Source: Chloroflexota bacterium (GTDB lineage Bacteria > Chloroflexota > UBA11872 > UBA12225 > JAJDUF01). From it: 33,445 nt of DNA. Shown here one piece after another: positions 16,100 through 24,227 of this stretch; the first letter of the stretch is position 1, and each line of letters starts with the position of its first letter. The notes under the pieces were generated by a model. The model worked only from the letters and a program-made list of their open reading frames with translations, made no database searches and was not told the DNA's origin. A program made the translations under genes and the position numbers. The stretch is from contig JAJDUF010000001.1 of assembly GCA_022826725.1 (NCBI GenBank), positions 1 through 33,445 on the forward strand, written 5' to 3'.

Positions 16100-16173
16100 C
16101 GGAAGCCTCAGGGCAGCGCGGCGCAACTGCGGCGTGATTCACATTGTACAGGCTGCTTTAGGAGCTGAGGTGA

Positions 16174-17436
16174 TTAGTGGGAGACGGAGGCGGCGGCTTT
16201 TTCGCCGACGAGGAGGCCGTCGCGGAAGCGGGAGAGGGTGAACGGCGCGATCAGGTCCGGGGTCTTGCCGGTGGCGATTAGCTCGGCCAGGCACTTGCCG
16301 GCAATCGGCCCGGCCTTGAAGCCGTAGGTACCCCAGCCCACGTCCTGGTAGAAGCCGGCCAAGCCCTCGACGACGCCGATGATGGGCGAGAAGTCGGGGG
16401 TCATGTCGCAGATGCCGGCCCACTGCCGGAGCACTTTGACGTTGTGCAGCTGCGGGAATAGCTCCAGGGTGTAGCTGGCCATCTGCTCCAGCGTGGGCAG
16501 TGTGCCGGCCATGTTGTAGGACTGGTAGGGGTCCACCTCTGCCCCGATGACCAACTCGCCGCGGTCGGTCTGGTTGATGTAGACGTGGAGGTTGGCGGAG
16601 ACGATAACCTTATCCAAGAAGGGCTTCAGCGGCTCGGTCACGCAGGCTTGGAGGGGCTGGGTGACGATAGGGAGGGACACCCCGGCCATTTGAGCGACGA
16701 CGGTGGCCCAGCCCGCCGTGCAGTTCACGACGGCCGGCGTCGCGATTTCGCCGCGATTGGTGGTGACGCCGGTGATGCTGCCGGACGGCGCCCACCCCTG
16801 GTCTCCCCCGTCCTGCTGCTGCGTGGAGCCGTTGACGTTGATCGCGGTGGCTTCGGTGAGGGGGTGAATCTCGATGCCCATGCGCTCACAGGCGCGGGCG
16901 TAGCCCCAGACGACCGCGTCGTGGCGGATGATGCCGCCGGGCGGGTTGTAGAGGGCAGCTTGGATGGGGTAGCGCGCGTGGTCGGAGCAGTCGAGGGCCG
17001 GGACGAGGTGTTGTAGCTCATCGCGGTCAATCACGCGGTTTTCGACAGCGAAGAGGTTATTGGTCTCGGCACGCAGGCGGAGGCCGGCGACGGCAGAATC
17101 GTTGTGGGCGAGGGTGAGGTGGCCGCACTGGCTGAAGAGCACGTTCCAGCCCAACTCCTGGGACAACTGCTCGTACAGCTCCAGCGACGCGGCAAAGAAG
17201 GGGATGCCCTCGGGCGTGCGGTAGTTGGCACGCAGAATGGCCGTGTTGCGCCCGCTATTGCCAGCGCCGAGGTAGCTTTTCTCCAGCACGGCGACGTTGG
17301 TGATGCCGTGCTCTTTGCCCAAGTAGTAGGCGGTGGCCAGCCCATGCACACCCGCGCCGATGATGACGACATCGTAGGTGCGCCGGAGGTCGCGCGCATG
17401 GGGGAGCACTCGCTCGTGGCGGAAGAGTTGGAGCAT
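16174..17436 (-). CDS. mgdA: N-methylglutamate dehydrogenase subunit A (sarcosine oxidase beta-like)
   Basis: A 420-residue FAD-dependent amine oxidoreductase of the DAO/SoxB family, the catalytic subunit that oxidises the N-methyl group. The Rossmann motif VVIIGAGVHGLATAYYL is at about 22-39, followed by AGNSGRNTAILRANY. His172 in GGIIRHDAVVWG sits where the heterotetrameric sarcosine oxidases bind FMN covalently. The C-terminal GWGTYGFKAGPIAGKCLAELI is the family's flavin-binding end. It is separated from the other three mgd genes by the 746-residue membrane protein gene. Alone it could be called sarcosine oxidase beta; mgsABC and gmaS in the same cluster favour N-methylglutamate as substrate. 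Confidence 0.88.
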   Translation of the reverse strand: MLQLFRHERVLPHARDLRRTYDVVIIGAGVHGLATAYYLGKEHGITNVAVLEKSYLGAGNSGRNTAILRANYRTPEGIPFFAASLELYEQLSQELGWNVLFSQCGHLTLAHNDSAVAGLRLRAETNNLFAVENRVIDRDELQHLVPALDCSDHARYPIQAALYNPPGGIIRHDAVVWGYARACERMGIEIHPLTEATAINVNGSTQQQDGGDQGWAPSGSITGVTTNRGEIATPAVVNCTAGWATVVAQMAGVSLPIVTQPLQACVTEPLKPFLDKVIVSANLHVYINQTDRGELVIGAEVDPYQSYNMAGTLPTLEQMASYTLELFPQLHNVKVLRQWAGICDMTPDFSPIIGVVEGLAGFYQDVGWGTYGFKAGPIAGKCLAELIATGKTPDLIAPFTLSRFRDGLLVGEKAAASVSH

Positions 17437-17548
17437 CTATCGCCGGTCCTTGCTTCCTGCTCGTGCTTGCGCTTAGGCCCGGCTGGTCCTAGGCGTGGCG
17501 TGATTGTAACACGCGCCTCAGCTATCAGCAGTCTGTTCAGCTTGCGAG

Positions 17549-19789
17549 TCACTGGTCAAAAGAGAAGCCACCTTCCCAGATGTGACCTGCGCCAGGACCA
17601 TATTGGCCGGTCTCAATGTGGCTGATGGCATACATCGGCAGCCGGCGAGCCGCCAGGCACATATCGCCACTCCGCCAGCCATGCGCTTCGAAACGGAAGT
17701 CAAGGTTGTCCGAACGATACTGCCGACGATGATACGGAAGATCGTTGATGTCAACCGGTACTACCTGTACGAAGAACGTCCCATCCACATCCTCCTGACT
17801 ACATGGCTCCTTCACGTAAAGCAAGGCATTGTCTCTGACATACACATCATAGTTGGATTCTATGACAAGGGTATCGCCTACGAACATCTCACTGACCAAG
17901 TCATGCGCCAACTCTTCCCTCGCCCAGACACCTACTCCCGGTGCTATCCACACAGTCCGATACGATACTCCTCCTAGAGCAGATACTGTTTTTCTCGTAG
18001 ATATAATGTACTGCGGCGCATAGCTACTGTCTTGAAGTGTTCGCGAAACATTTGCAACACCGACATGTTCGAATCTAGGTATACCTTCCGAATTTTCCCT
18101 CATCAAAAATCTGAAGGGGTATTCAAAATGATACAATTGAATTCCAATTTCCTCCGGGCTGTATTCCTTGAGATAGTCCACTGCACCAATATAGAAATGA
18201 GAGAGATTATCGAGATTGTAAAAACGCTCCTCCGCTCTATCCACAGAGAAGATAGAACGTCCTTCATCCGAGTAAATCGGTCGTGTCTCATTGAAGAAAA
18301 TCCACGGCACACTCATTATTAAGAAGAGATTTGTAAAATGTCCCGACATCCTTGATCCCAGGCTTGACACAAAAGCGGCAGCAATAGGGGCACCAAGCAT
18401 GAACAACGGTATATGTCGGCGGCTGGCCCAGGGATCCCACCTCAATATACTACTATAGAAGATCATTCCTAGAACGATAGCGAGTGCCAAGTGGACAGTA
18501 AGCGCACTAAATTGGAAGCGTCTTCCCAACAGTACTACTCCTAACAGGGAGACTAGCAGAACCCAGAAATGCAAGAAATTACCGACATTAAGTTCGAGCT
18601 TCGAGAAGGTAATACTCAGTTTTTGATTCCGGTAAGCTGATCCCGGATCATCGGTCAAGTCTCCCAGGAGATCATGGATAACATCAAGTGTCATAGCATT
18701 GATCCGGTCACTGGGAACACCTAGGTGCAATGCGGCATGGCGGACGAGGTTCGCCCACACGATGGGTACACTGACTGCCGGATAAAAATCCTCGGGATCA
18801 GTGGGAGGCTGGGGGTGTCCGAATAGGCCCCAATTGCGTGCCCAATGCCCACTGTTCAACAGGAGTGCGAGCCCGACCACCATGGCCGCCGCGGTAATCA
18901 AACGCATGCGAGGCTGCAACCCTTTAGCGTAGATTATTCCGTAGAGCCACAGTAGGAGGCCAAGGGGCGGAGCAAATATATGGGCCGTACCCTTGGTCAA
19001 CAATGCGAAGCCGAGTGCCAGCCCACAAAATGATATCCGGCCCACCGTCGGCTTCCGCAGGCATTGCAAGGCAAACAGCGCAAAGACCAGGAGCCAGAAC
19101 GAAACCACCAGATCGCTTAGCGTGCTGGATCCCTGGAGCAAGCCCATAGGCAGCGTGGTGGCAATGACCAACGCCAGCACTTGCACGCGGAATGGTTGCC
19201 GCAACTCCCTCGCGATCAGGCTTGCCGCAATGCCACAGCCGACCAGCGCAAGCCATTGCACCATAGTGGCAAAGCGGTCTCCGTCCGAGAGGATTTGGAA
19301 ATGTAGAATGTTCCATCCGGCCAATGGTGGTTGATGAAGCTGTCTGAGTTCCGCTGTCGGAAACAAGCCAATGCTGCCTTGCTGTATCCACGACAAAACC
19401 CGTGGCATGTGATATACCATGGCGTCCCAGGTATTGGGTGGATAAACTAGCGCGATTGCCAAAATAAATGACCATATGAGAGTCACTACCCAGAGTGCTT
19501 TTGACGCACGGAATCGTGTCCAGGCTCCACTGAGCGTTTGCAATACCGCCGCTCGATTTCCATAGAACCGCAGATAAAGAACGAGAAGAAGCGTAAGTCC
19601 TATCCAAAATGTGAGTAGCACTTCAAAAACTAATATATTCCATATCGAAAATAACTCTGTGGTAAAGGCCAGACACAGTGTATAGACGGTGGCGGCGTAC
19701 ACGAGGCTTTGTCGCAGACCGTATCTTCCCGTTCCGGTAAAAGCAAGTAGTAGTGTGCTGAAGAACAACGGTAGAATGATGATTGCCAT
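17549..19789 (-). CDS. Membrane glycosyltransferase-like protein (GT-C/PMT type)
   Basis: A 746-residue protein with about 11-13 membrane helices in the first 500 residues and a soluble C-terminal part of about 230 residues. The first extracytoplasmic loop carries YPPNTWDAMVYHMPRV (about 116-131), with the Asp placed as in GT-C enzymes of the GT39/PMT/ArnT group that use lipid-linked sugars; a second marker is HWARNW near 325. The family call is therefore likely but the sugar and acceptor are unknown. Base composition is clearly AT-richer than the flanking mgd genes. It starts 4 nt after AGGA and 89 bp beyond mgdD, splitting mgdBCD from mgdA. This position has no obvious metabolic logic and suggests insertion of a transferred gene. 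Confidence 0.75.
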   Translation of the reverse strand: MAIIILPLFFSTLLLAFTGTGRYGLRQSLVYAATVYTLCLAFTTELFSIWNILVFEVLLTFWIGLTLLLVLYLRFYGNRAAVLQTLSGAWTRFRASKALWVVTLIWSFILAIALVYPPNTWDAMVYHMPRVLSWIQQGSIGLFPTAELRQLHQPPLAGWNILHFQILSDGDRFATMVQWLALVGCGIAASLIARELRQPFRVQVLALVIATTLPMGLLQGSSTLSDLVVSFWLLVFALFALQCLRKPTVGRISFCGLALGFALLTKGTAHIFAPPLGLLLWLYGIIYAKGLQPRMRLITAAAMVVGLALLLNSGHWARNWGLFGHPQPPTDPEDFYPAVSVPIVWANLVRHAALHLGVPSDRINAMTLDVIHDLLGDLTDDPGSAYRNQKLSITFSKLELNVGNFLHFWVLLVSLLGVVLLGRRFQFSALTVHLALAIVLGMIFYSSILRWDPWASRRHIPLFMLGAPIAAAFVSSLGSRMSGHFTNLFLIMSVPWIFFNETRPIYSDEGRSIFSVDRAEERFYNLDNLSHFYIGAVDYLKEYSPEEIGIQLYHFEYPFRFLMRENSEGIPRFEHVGVANVSRTLQDSSYAPQYIISTRKTVSALGGVSYRTVWIAPGVGVWAREELAHDLVSEMFVGDTLVIESNYDVYVRDNALLYVKEPCSQEDVDGTFFVQVVPVDINDLPYHRRQYRSDNLDFRFEAHGWRSGDMCLAARRLPMYAISHIETGQYGPGAGHIWEGGFSFDQ

Positions 19790-19878
19790 AAGTCCTGCTC
19801 AGTCCTGGGTACGGAAAGTCACTTACTCACATGATTGGCGCAACTGCGGTGAGGGGTGCCCTTACACCTGTCCTGCAA

Positions 19879-20580
19879 TCACCTATCCGGGACTCGCAGT
19901 TGCTGTAGGGCTTCGAGGCCGATGGGCGTGATGTCGAATGACTCGCCGGCGTGTAGCACGGAGTCCCAAGCGTAAGCGCCGTATTCCCAGCCGACCAGCA
20001 GCCAGTACGCCGGGAGGGGACCGAGGTCTTGCCGGAGGATGGTGGCGTGGACGTGCGCCAGACCGGTGCGGGCGCACGCCATGTCGGGGAGGGCCGGGTC
20101 GGATACATCGAGCGCGGTGAGCCGCTGCAGGACGACGCGGGAGTGCGGCCCCGCCAGGAGGAGGGCTGCGTAGACGGAGGTGACATCGGTCACGTAGATG
20201 GACGGCGATTCCGTATTCGAACCCTCACCCGGCCTCTCCCAGGGGGAGAGGGGCACAGCCTGGTCCTGGATGGCTTGCCGCACTGCCGGCGTGTTCGACG
20301 GCTCGCAGGTCACGAGCAGGTCGCCGGCGGCCAAGGTCCAGACGGCTGTGCCGGGGATCTCCCATTCCGCGGGGTCGAGGGACTCGCCCTGCACTTGCAG
20401 CTTGCCTAGCCAACTGGCGTCCGCCAGCACGACGCCGGCTTGCGCCTGGTGCATTTCTTCATCCGGGGGGCGAAAGCGGGCCGCGACTTGCCAGCCGGCG
20501 TGGTCGGTCAGCGTCGCGCCCAGCGCCAGGCTCGTGCGATAGAGGGGGGGGCGCTTGACCGGCTGGATGGTTGCGGTCAT
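19879..20580 (-). CDS. mgdD: N-methylglutamate dehydrogenase subunit D (sarcosine oxidase gamma-like)
   Basis: A 233-residue SoxG/MgdD-family protein, a folate-binding-fold small subunit of the four-subunit oxidoreductase. The pattern PPLYRTSLALGATLTDHAGW, LADASWLGKLQVQG, YVTDVTSVYAALLLAGPHSRVVLQRL and GWEYGAYAWDSVLHAGESF is typical. Its ATG overlaps the TGA stop of mgdC by one base (TGATG), so the two are translationally coupled. Residues about 109-121 (VPLSPWERPGEGS) are the translation of a family C repeat inserted in frame between two conserved blocks; it probably forms a surface loop. Length without the loop is within the family's usual range. Confidence 0.85.
   Translation of the reverse strand: MTATIQPVKRPPLYRTSLALGATLTDHAGWQVAARFRPPDEEMHQAQAGVVLADASWLGKLQVQGESLDPAEWEIPGTAVWTLAAGDLLVTCEPSNTPAVRQAIQDQAVPLSPWERPGEGSNTESPSIYVTDVTSVYAALLLAGPHSRVVLQRLTALDVSDPALPDMACARTGLAHVHATILRQDLGPLPAYWLLVGWEYGAYAWDSVLHAGESFDITPIGLEALQQLRVPDR
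20218..20256. repeat. Family C repeat inside the mgdD coding sequence
   Basis: CCCTCACCCGGCCTCTCCCA followed by GGGGGAGAGGGGCAC closely matches the intergenic family C copy at 8609-8644. Its length keeps the mgdD frame open, adding about 13 residues. Confidence 0.75.
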
Positions 20581-23270
20581 CAGGCTCTCAGTCTCTTGCC
20601 GGCCGGGTCGTAGAAGGGGTCAGGCACGATTTCCGCCTGCGCCGACCGGCCGCGCAGGGGCATCGTGAGTACCTGACCGGGGGCGGCCAAGTCCTGCGAC
20701 ACCCAGGCCAGCCCGACGGCCTTCCCGTTCACGGGCGAGTAGCGGGCGCTGGTGACGCGGCCGACCGGCCGACCGTCGAGGACCAGGGCGGTGCCGTCCT
20801 CCGGCACAATGTCGTCGCGCATCTCGAAGCCGACCAGTTGCTCGCGCGGGGCACGTTGCTGCGCTTGCAGCGTCGCGGCCTTGCCAATGAAATCCTCCTT
20901 GTCCAGCTTGGCGACCCAGGCCATGTCGGATTCGAGCACGTTGCTGGTGGCGTCGGTATCCACGCCGACAATCAGGTGTCGTTTCTCCAGGCGCAGCACA
21001 CGCTGGGTTTCCACGCCGAACGGGCGGATGTCGAACTCCTGCCCGGCGTCGAGGATGGCATCCCACATATGCTCGCCATACTCGGCGGGAAAGTGCAGCT
21101 CCCAGCCGGTCTCGCCGACAAAGCCGATCCGCAGCATGATACTCAGCACGCCGGCCACCGCGGCCTGGCGACAGCGCATGTAGCGGAAAGCGCGCCGGCC
21201 CAGGTTACGCTCCGTCAGCTTGGCCAACATGTCCCGTGCCCGCGGACCGGCCACGTTCACGGCGGCCAGGCCGCCGGTTACGTTGGTGATGTGGACTTGC
21301 CAGTCGCTCACGGCGAGCCACCATTCGAGCCACTGCTGCACGAACTCGATATTACCGGTGGTCGTGGTGATGAAGAAACGGTCGGCGGCGAGGCGGGAAA
21401 TGGTGCCGTCGTCCAAGATAATCCCGGCGTCGTCGCAGATGACGGAGTAGCGTGAGGCGCCGACGCGCAGGTCGGAGAGGCGGTTCGTATAGACCTTGTC
21501 GAGCAGCTTGGGGGCATCCGGGCCACGCACTTCCAGCTTGCCGAGCGTGCTCAGGTCAATGACGCCGACGCGCTTCCGGACCGCCCAATACTCCGCCTCG
21601 ACAGCCTGCTGCTTGGCGTCGGGCGGGCCGTAGTAGAGGGGACGCTGCCAGTCGCTCATGTCCATCCAGACGCAGCCAAGCTCGTCGTGCTTGTGATGCA
21701 TGGGCGTGCGCTTGACCGGGTGGTGGCGGGCACCGGCGAGTACACCTAGGGACACGGGCGCCGTCGGGGGGCGGGACGTGGTTCTGCCGGTCTGTCCGAT
21801 GGTTTTGCCGGTGCGCTGGGCGCAGACACCGATAGAGGCCAACTGGCACATCTTGCCCTGGCACGGACCCATCGTGACCGTGGTGTAGCGCTTCAAGGTC
21901 TCGATGTGGTCAAAGCCCTCGGCAATGGCGTCGTCTATGTCCTTGGTGGTCACGTCTTCGCAGAGGCAGACGAACGAGCGCTTGGGTCTACCCGTGCCGT
22001 GTCCGGCCAAGGCCGTTGCCGGCGCGTCAACTGCCTCGCCGGTGACGTCGCCGACGGCAGTAACGTGGTCGGGCAACGAATCTACGACATAGGCCGCGCG
22101 CTGCTCGTCCCATTTGACGGTGCCGCCGGCTTGCATCACCAACCCGGCGTCCGGCACGCGGTCACCGCAGACGACGATGAGATCGCAGGGGATGTCCTGC
22201 GAGGTGGTGCGTATTCCGGTCACCTGCTTGGTACCGCGCGCCGCGATGACTTCAGCAGCGGCGGCCACTACGGCGGTAACGCGGGTTCCGGCTGCTTGCA
22301 GACAGGCCACAATGGGGGCAGCGCGGGCCTCGTCGCCGACGACGACCGCCTGGTCGCCCGGCTTGATGCCGTGCATGTTGACGAGGCGCAGCACGGCGCT
22401 GCTCAACATGACGCCGGGGAGGTCATTATTCTCGAAGACGAGTGGCGTTTCGTAGGCGCCGGTAGCGGCGACGACCTCCGCGGCGCGGAGCTGCACGAGC
22501 CGCTCCCGGACGGGGGACTGCGGGTTGCGATCCTGCTGGACAATGCCGAGCAGGCTGCCCTCGTAGAGGCCGAGGCAGGTTGCCGACGTGAGCACCTGCA
22601 CGTTGGGGAGCGCGGCGAGTTGGTCGGTCAACTCTTGCAGCGTCTCGGCGGCTGCGTCACCGTCCGCACTGCGGCCAGCGTAGCGGAGGTGGCCGCCCAG
22701 CGCCGGCTGATCGTCAACGAGCGTGACGCGGCGACCCTGTTGCGCGGCGGCGATGGCGGCGGCGATCCCGGCCGGGCCACCGCCGATGACGGCCACGTCG
22801 GTTTGGAGGAAGCGGTGCTCGTAGCCCGGTGCTTCGTCGGAGGCCGGAGGCGGGTGGTCGGCCACTTCGCCGAGGCCGGCCACGCGGCGGATGAGTGGCT
22901 CGACAAAGTGCCAGGCGGCCGGGTGGGTGAAGGTCTTGTAGTAGAAGCCGACCGGCATCAGCCAGTCGAACCGCTCGGCGACGGCCAGCCAGTCTCGCTC
23001 CAGCGAGGGGGAGGCATTCTGGTGGCGCACCTGCATCCCGGCTTGGACCGGCTCGGTGCAGGCGCGGACGTTCGGCGTGCCGTCCACGTTGACCAAGCAG
23101 TTGGGGCAGCGGCCGGCGGCGCAGAGCAGGCCGCGCGGCCGGTGGTACTTGAAGCTGCGGCTGAAGATGCGCTGGCCGGCGCGATAGAGCGCGGAAGCGA
23201 CGGTATCGCCGGGCTGAGCGGCCGTCGGCTTGCCATTGAAGGAGAACGTGGCGGCTGGCTCGTCGTTCAT
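20580..23270 (-). CDS. mgdC: N-methylglutamate dehydrogenase subunit C (sarcosine oxidase alpha-like)
   Basis: An 896-residue multidomain subunit. In order: an N-terminal 2Fe-2S domain with Cys50, Cys55, Cys58 and Cys71 (C-AAGR-C-PN-C ... RAC); a pyridine nucleotide-disulfide oxidoreductase fold with VAVIGGGPAGIAAAIAAAQQG near 135-155; a BFD-like Cys cluster (VCLCEDVT ... GPCQGKMC); and a C-terminal aminomethyltransferase (GCV_T) domain from about residue 535 (GVIDLSTLGKLEVRGPDAP) that binds tetrahydrofolate and accepts the one-carbon unit as methylene-THF. It is somewhat shorter than many family members (near 950-1000). The gene follows mgdB after 126 bp containing family A and B repeats and overlaps mgdD by one base. 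A full ferredoxin-like Cys set suggests electrons leave through iron-sulfur centres, but the acceptor is unknown. Confidence 0.9.
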   Translation of the reverse strand: MNDEPAATFSFNGKPTAAQPGDTVASALYRAGQRIFSRSFKYHRPRGLLCAAGRCPNCLVNVDGTPNVRACTEPVQAGMQVRHQNASPSLERDWLAVAERFDWLMPVGFYYKTFTHPAAWHFVEPLIRRVAGLGEVADHPPPASDEAPGYEHRFLQTDVAVIGGGPAGIAAAIAAAQQGRRVTLVDDQPALGGHLRYAGRSADGDAAAETLQELTDQLAALPNVQVLTSATCLGLYEGSLLGIVQQDRNPQSPVRERLVQLRAAEVVAATGAYETPLVFENNDLPGVMLSSAVLRLVNMHGIKPGDQAVVVGDEARAAPIVACLQAAGTRVTAVVAAAAEVIAARGTKQVTGIRTTSQDIPCDLIVVCGDRVPDAGLVMQAGGTVKWDEQRAAYVVDSLPDHVTAVGDVTGEAVDAPATALAGHGTGRPKRSFVCLCEDVTTKDIDDAIAEGFDHIETLKRYTTVTMGPCQGKMCQLASIGVCAQRTGKTIGQTGRTTSRPPTAPVSLGVLAGARHHPVKRTPMHHKHDELGCVWMDMSDWQRPLYYGPPDAKQQAVEAEYWAVRKRVGVIDLSTLGKLEVRGPDAPKLLDKVYTNRLSDLRVGASRYSVICDDAGIILDDGTISRLAADRFFITTTTGNIEFVQQWLEWWLAVSDWQVHITNVTGGLAAVNVAGPRARDMLAKLTERNLGRRAFRYMRCRQAAVAGVLSIMLRIGFVGETGWELHFPAEYGEHMWDAILDAGQEFDIRPFGVETQRVLRLEKRHLIVGVDTDATSNVLESDMAWVAKLDKEDFIGKAATLQAQQRAPREQLVGFEMRDDIVPEDGTALVLDGRPVGRVTSARYSPVNGKAVGLAWVSQDLAAPGQVLTMPLRGRSAQAEIVPDPFYDPAGKRLRA

Positions 23271-23315
23271 GCGGATAGCCTAGACGGGTTATTCCGCTCG
23301 CTCATGGTACTGCGT

Positions 23316-23379
23316 ACCCCCCCTGCGGCCCCCCCGTTGCGACGGGGGGACGCGGATTCCCGCTTTCGCGGGAATGACG
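23316..23379. repeat. Repeat block, family A then family B
   Basis: A family A copy (CCCCCCCTGCGGCCCCCCCG with complementary arm, 23316-23353) and GATTCCCGCTTTCGCGGGAA (23355-23379) lie between mgdB and mgdC inside the operon, where they could set mRNA stability or differential expression. Confidence 0.75.
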
Positions 23380-23396
23380 GACCCTGTCAGCCTCCG

Positions 23397-23657
23397 TCAC
23401 GGGGCGGCTCCGGGGAGAGCGGTTTCCAGCACCTCGTTGGTCAAGGTGTTGCGCTGCGCCACGAACCACTGACGACAGCCCAGCGTGTGGTACCACCACT
23501 CTTGCTGGACGCCGGCGACGTTTGCGGTGGCATAGCTATAGCGCGGCCAGGCGTCGTCGGGCGCGTCCGGCGATGGTCGCTCCTTGATCTCGCCACCGAA
23601 CCGAAACTCGTACACGCTGCGCTCGCCGCAATTCGGACAGGGCAACAGAAAGGACAT
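23397..23657 (-). CDS. mgdB: N-methylglutamate dehydrogenase subunit B (sarcosine oxidase delta-like, zinc)
   Basis: An 86-residue SoxD/MgdB-family subunit. The zinc ligands of the delta subunit are complete: Cys7 and Cys10 (PCPNCG), His57 and Cys61 (YHTLGC). The family core EFRFGGEIKERP, WPRYSYAT and GVQQEWWYHTLGCRQWF is intact. The C-terminal tail after FVAQRNT is Ala/Leu-rich and poorly conserved. Its ATG follows the TAA stop of the DUF4276 gene by only one base (TAATATG), an unusual link between a catabolic subunit and an accessory gene. Confidence 0.92.
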   Translation of the reverse strand: MSFLLPCPNCGERSVYEFRFGGEIKERPSPDAPDDAWPRYSYATANVAGVQQEWWYHTLGCRQWFVAQRNTLTNEVLETALPGAAP

Positions 23658-23658
23658 A

Positions 23659-24225
23659 TTACCTACTCCGGACCAACGGACGGTGTCGTTGCGCCTCTGC
23701 GGGCAGGAAATTCCGGCAGAAATAGTCGAATGATGCGTTCTTTGCCCGCGCGGCCTCGACGGAGAAACAATCCAATAGCTCTAGCATGAACTCTCGGTTG
23801 GAATTGAAGCCGCGAGGTCGCAACCGTGTGAACTCCTCTTTGGTGATGTGGCCGGTCGCAACCAACTCGCCGATGCCTAGCCTGGCGCTGTGCTCGACGT
23901 CCAATCCCGCGAGGTACCAAGCCTCGATCTCCGGGACGACTACCAGCACCCGCTCAACTTGTATCTGACTCATTCCACCCCGGATATCCGCCTTTTTGGC
24001 CGTCACACACGGAGCCGCGTTGAGGTCGGTCACGTAGATGTAGCCGGCATCCCGAGTTGACCGGATGTTCCCGAGGTAGCCCTGCCGCCACACTGGCGAT
24101 CTTCCAGCGTACTCTACTATTTCGATCCAATCGTATCGGCTCTCAAGTAGCGGCCGCACCACTCTGATGAATAATAGGGCATCATAGTAACCTTCGACCC
24201 AGACATGGAGCTGCCGATAGGGCAT
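23659..24225 (-). CDS. DUF4276/TOPRIM-like protein, partner of the adjacent ATPase
   Basis: A 188-residue protein resembling DUF4276, a compact TOPRIM-like fold often encoded next to an AAA ATPase. Candidate acidic sites are Glu11 (VEGYYDALL), Asp67 (YVTDLNA) and Glu99/Glu101 (VVPEIEAWYLAG), in the order expected for a TOPRIM nuclease site. It begins 2 bp after the ATPase stop and ends 1 bp before mgdB, so the three are cotranscribed. ATPase plus TOPRIM pairs (OLD, Gabija-, PARIS-like arrangements) act in antiphage defence; that role is inferred here from architecture. Nuclease activity is not certain from this sequence. Confidence 0.7.
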   Translation of the reverse strand: MPYRQLHVWVEGYYDALLFIRVVRPLLESRYDWIEIVEYAGRSPVWRQGYLGNIRSTRDAGYIYVTDLNAAPCVTAKKADIRGGMSQIQVERVLVVVPEIEAWYLAGLDVEHSARLGIGELVATGHITKEEFTRLRPRGFNSNREFMLELLDCFSVEAARAKNASFDYFCRNFLPAEAQRHRPLVRSR

Positions 24226-24227
24226 CG

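Noticed and set aside
16174..23657. Annotation of the four subunits as plain heterotetrameric sarcosine oxidase
   Set aside because: Possible for the subunits alone, but gmaS and mgsABC on the same strand form the defining set of the N-methylglutamate pathway.
21906..23789. 627-residue plus-strand frame opposite mgdC
   Set aside because: Shadow of mgdC/mgdB; the minus-strand frame has complete domains and motifs.
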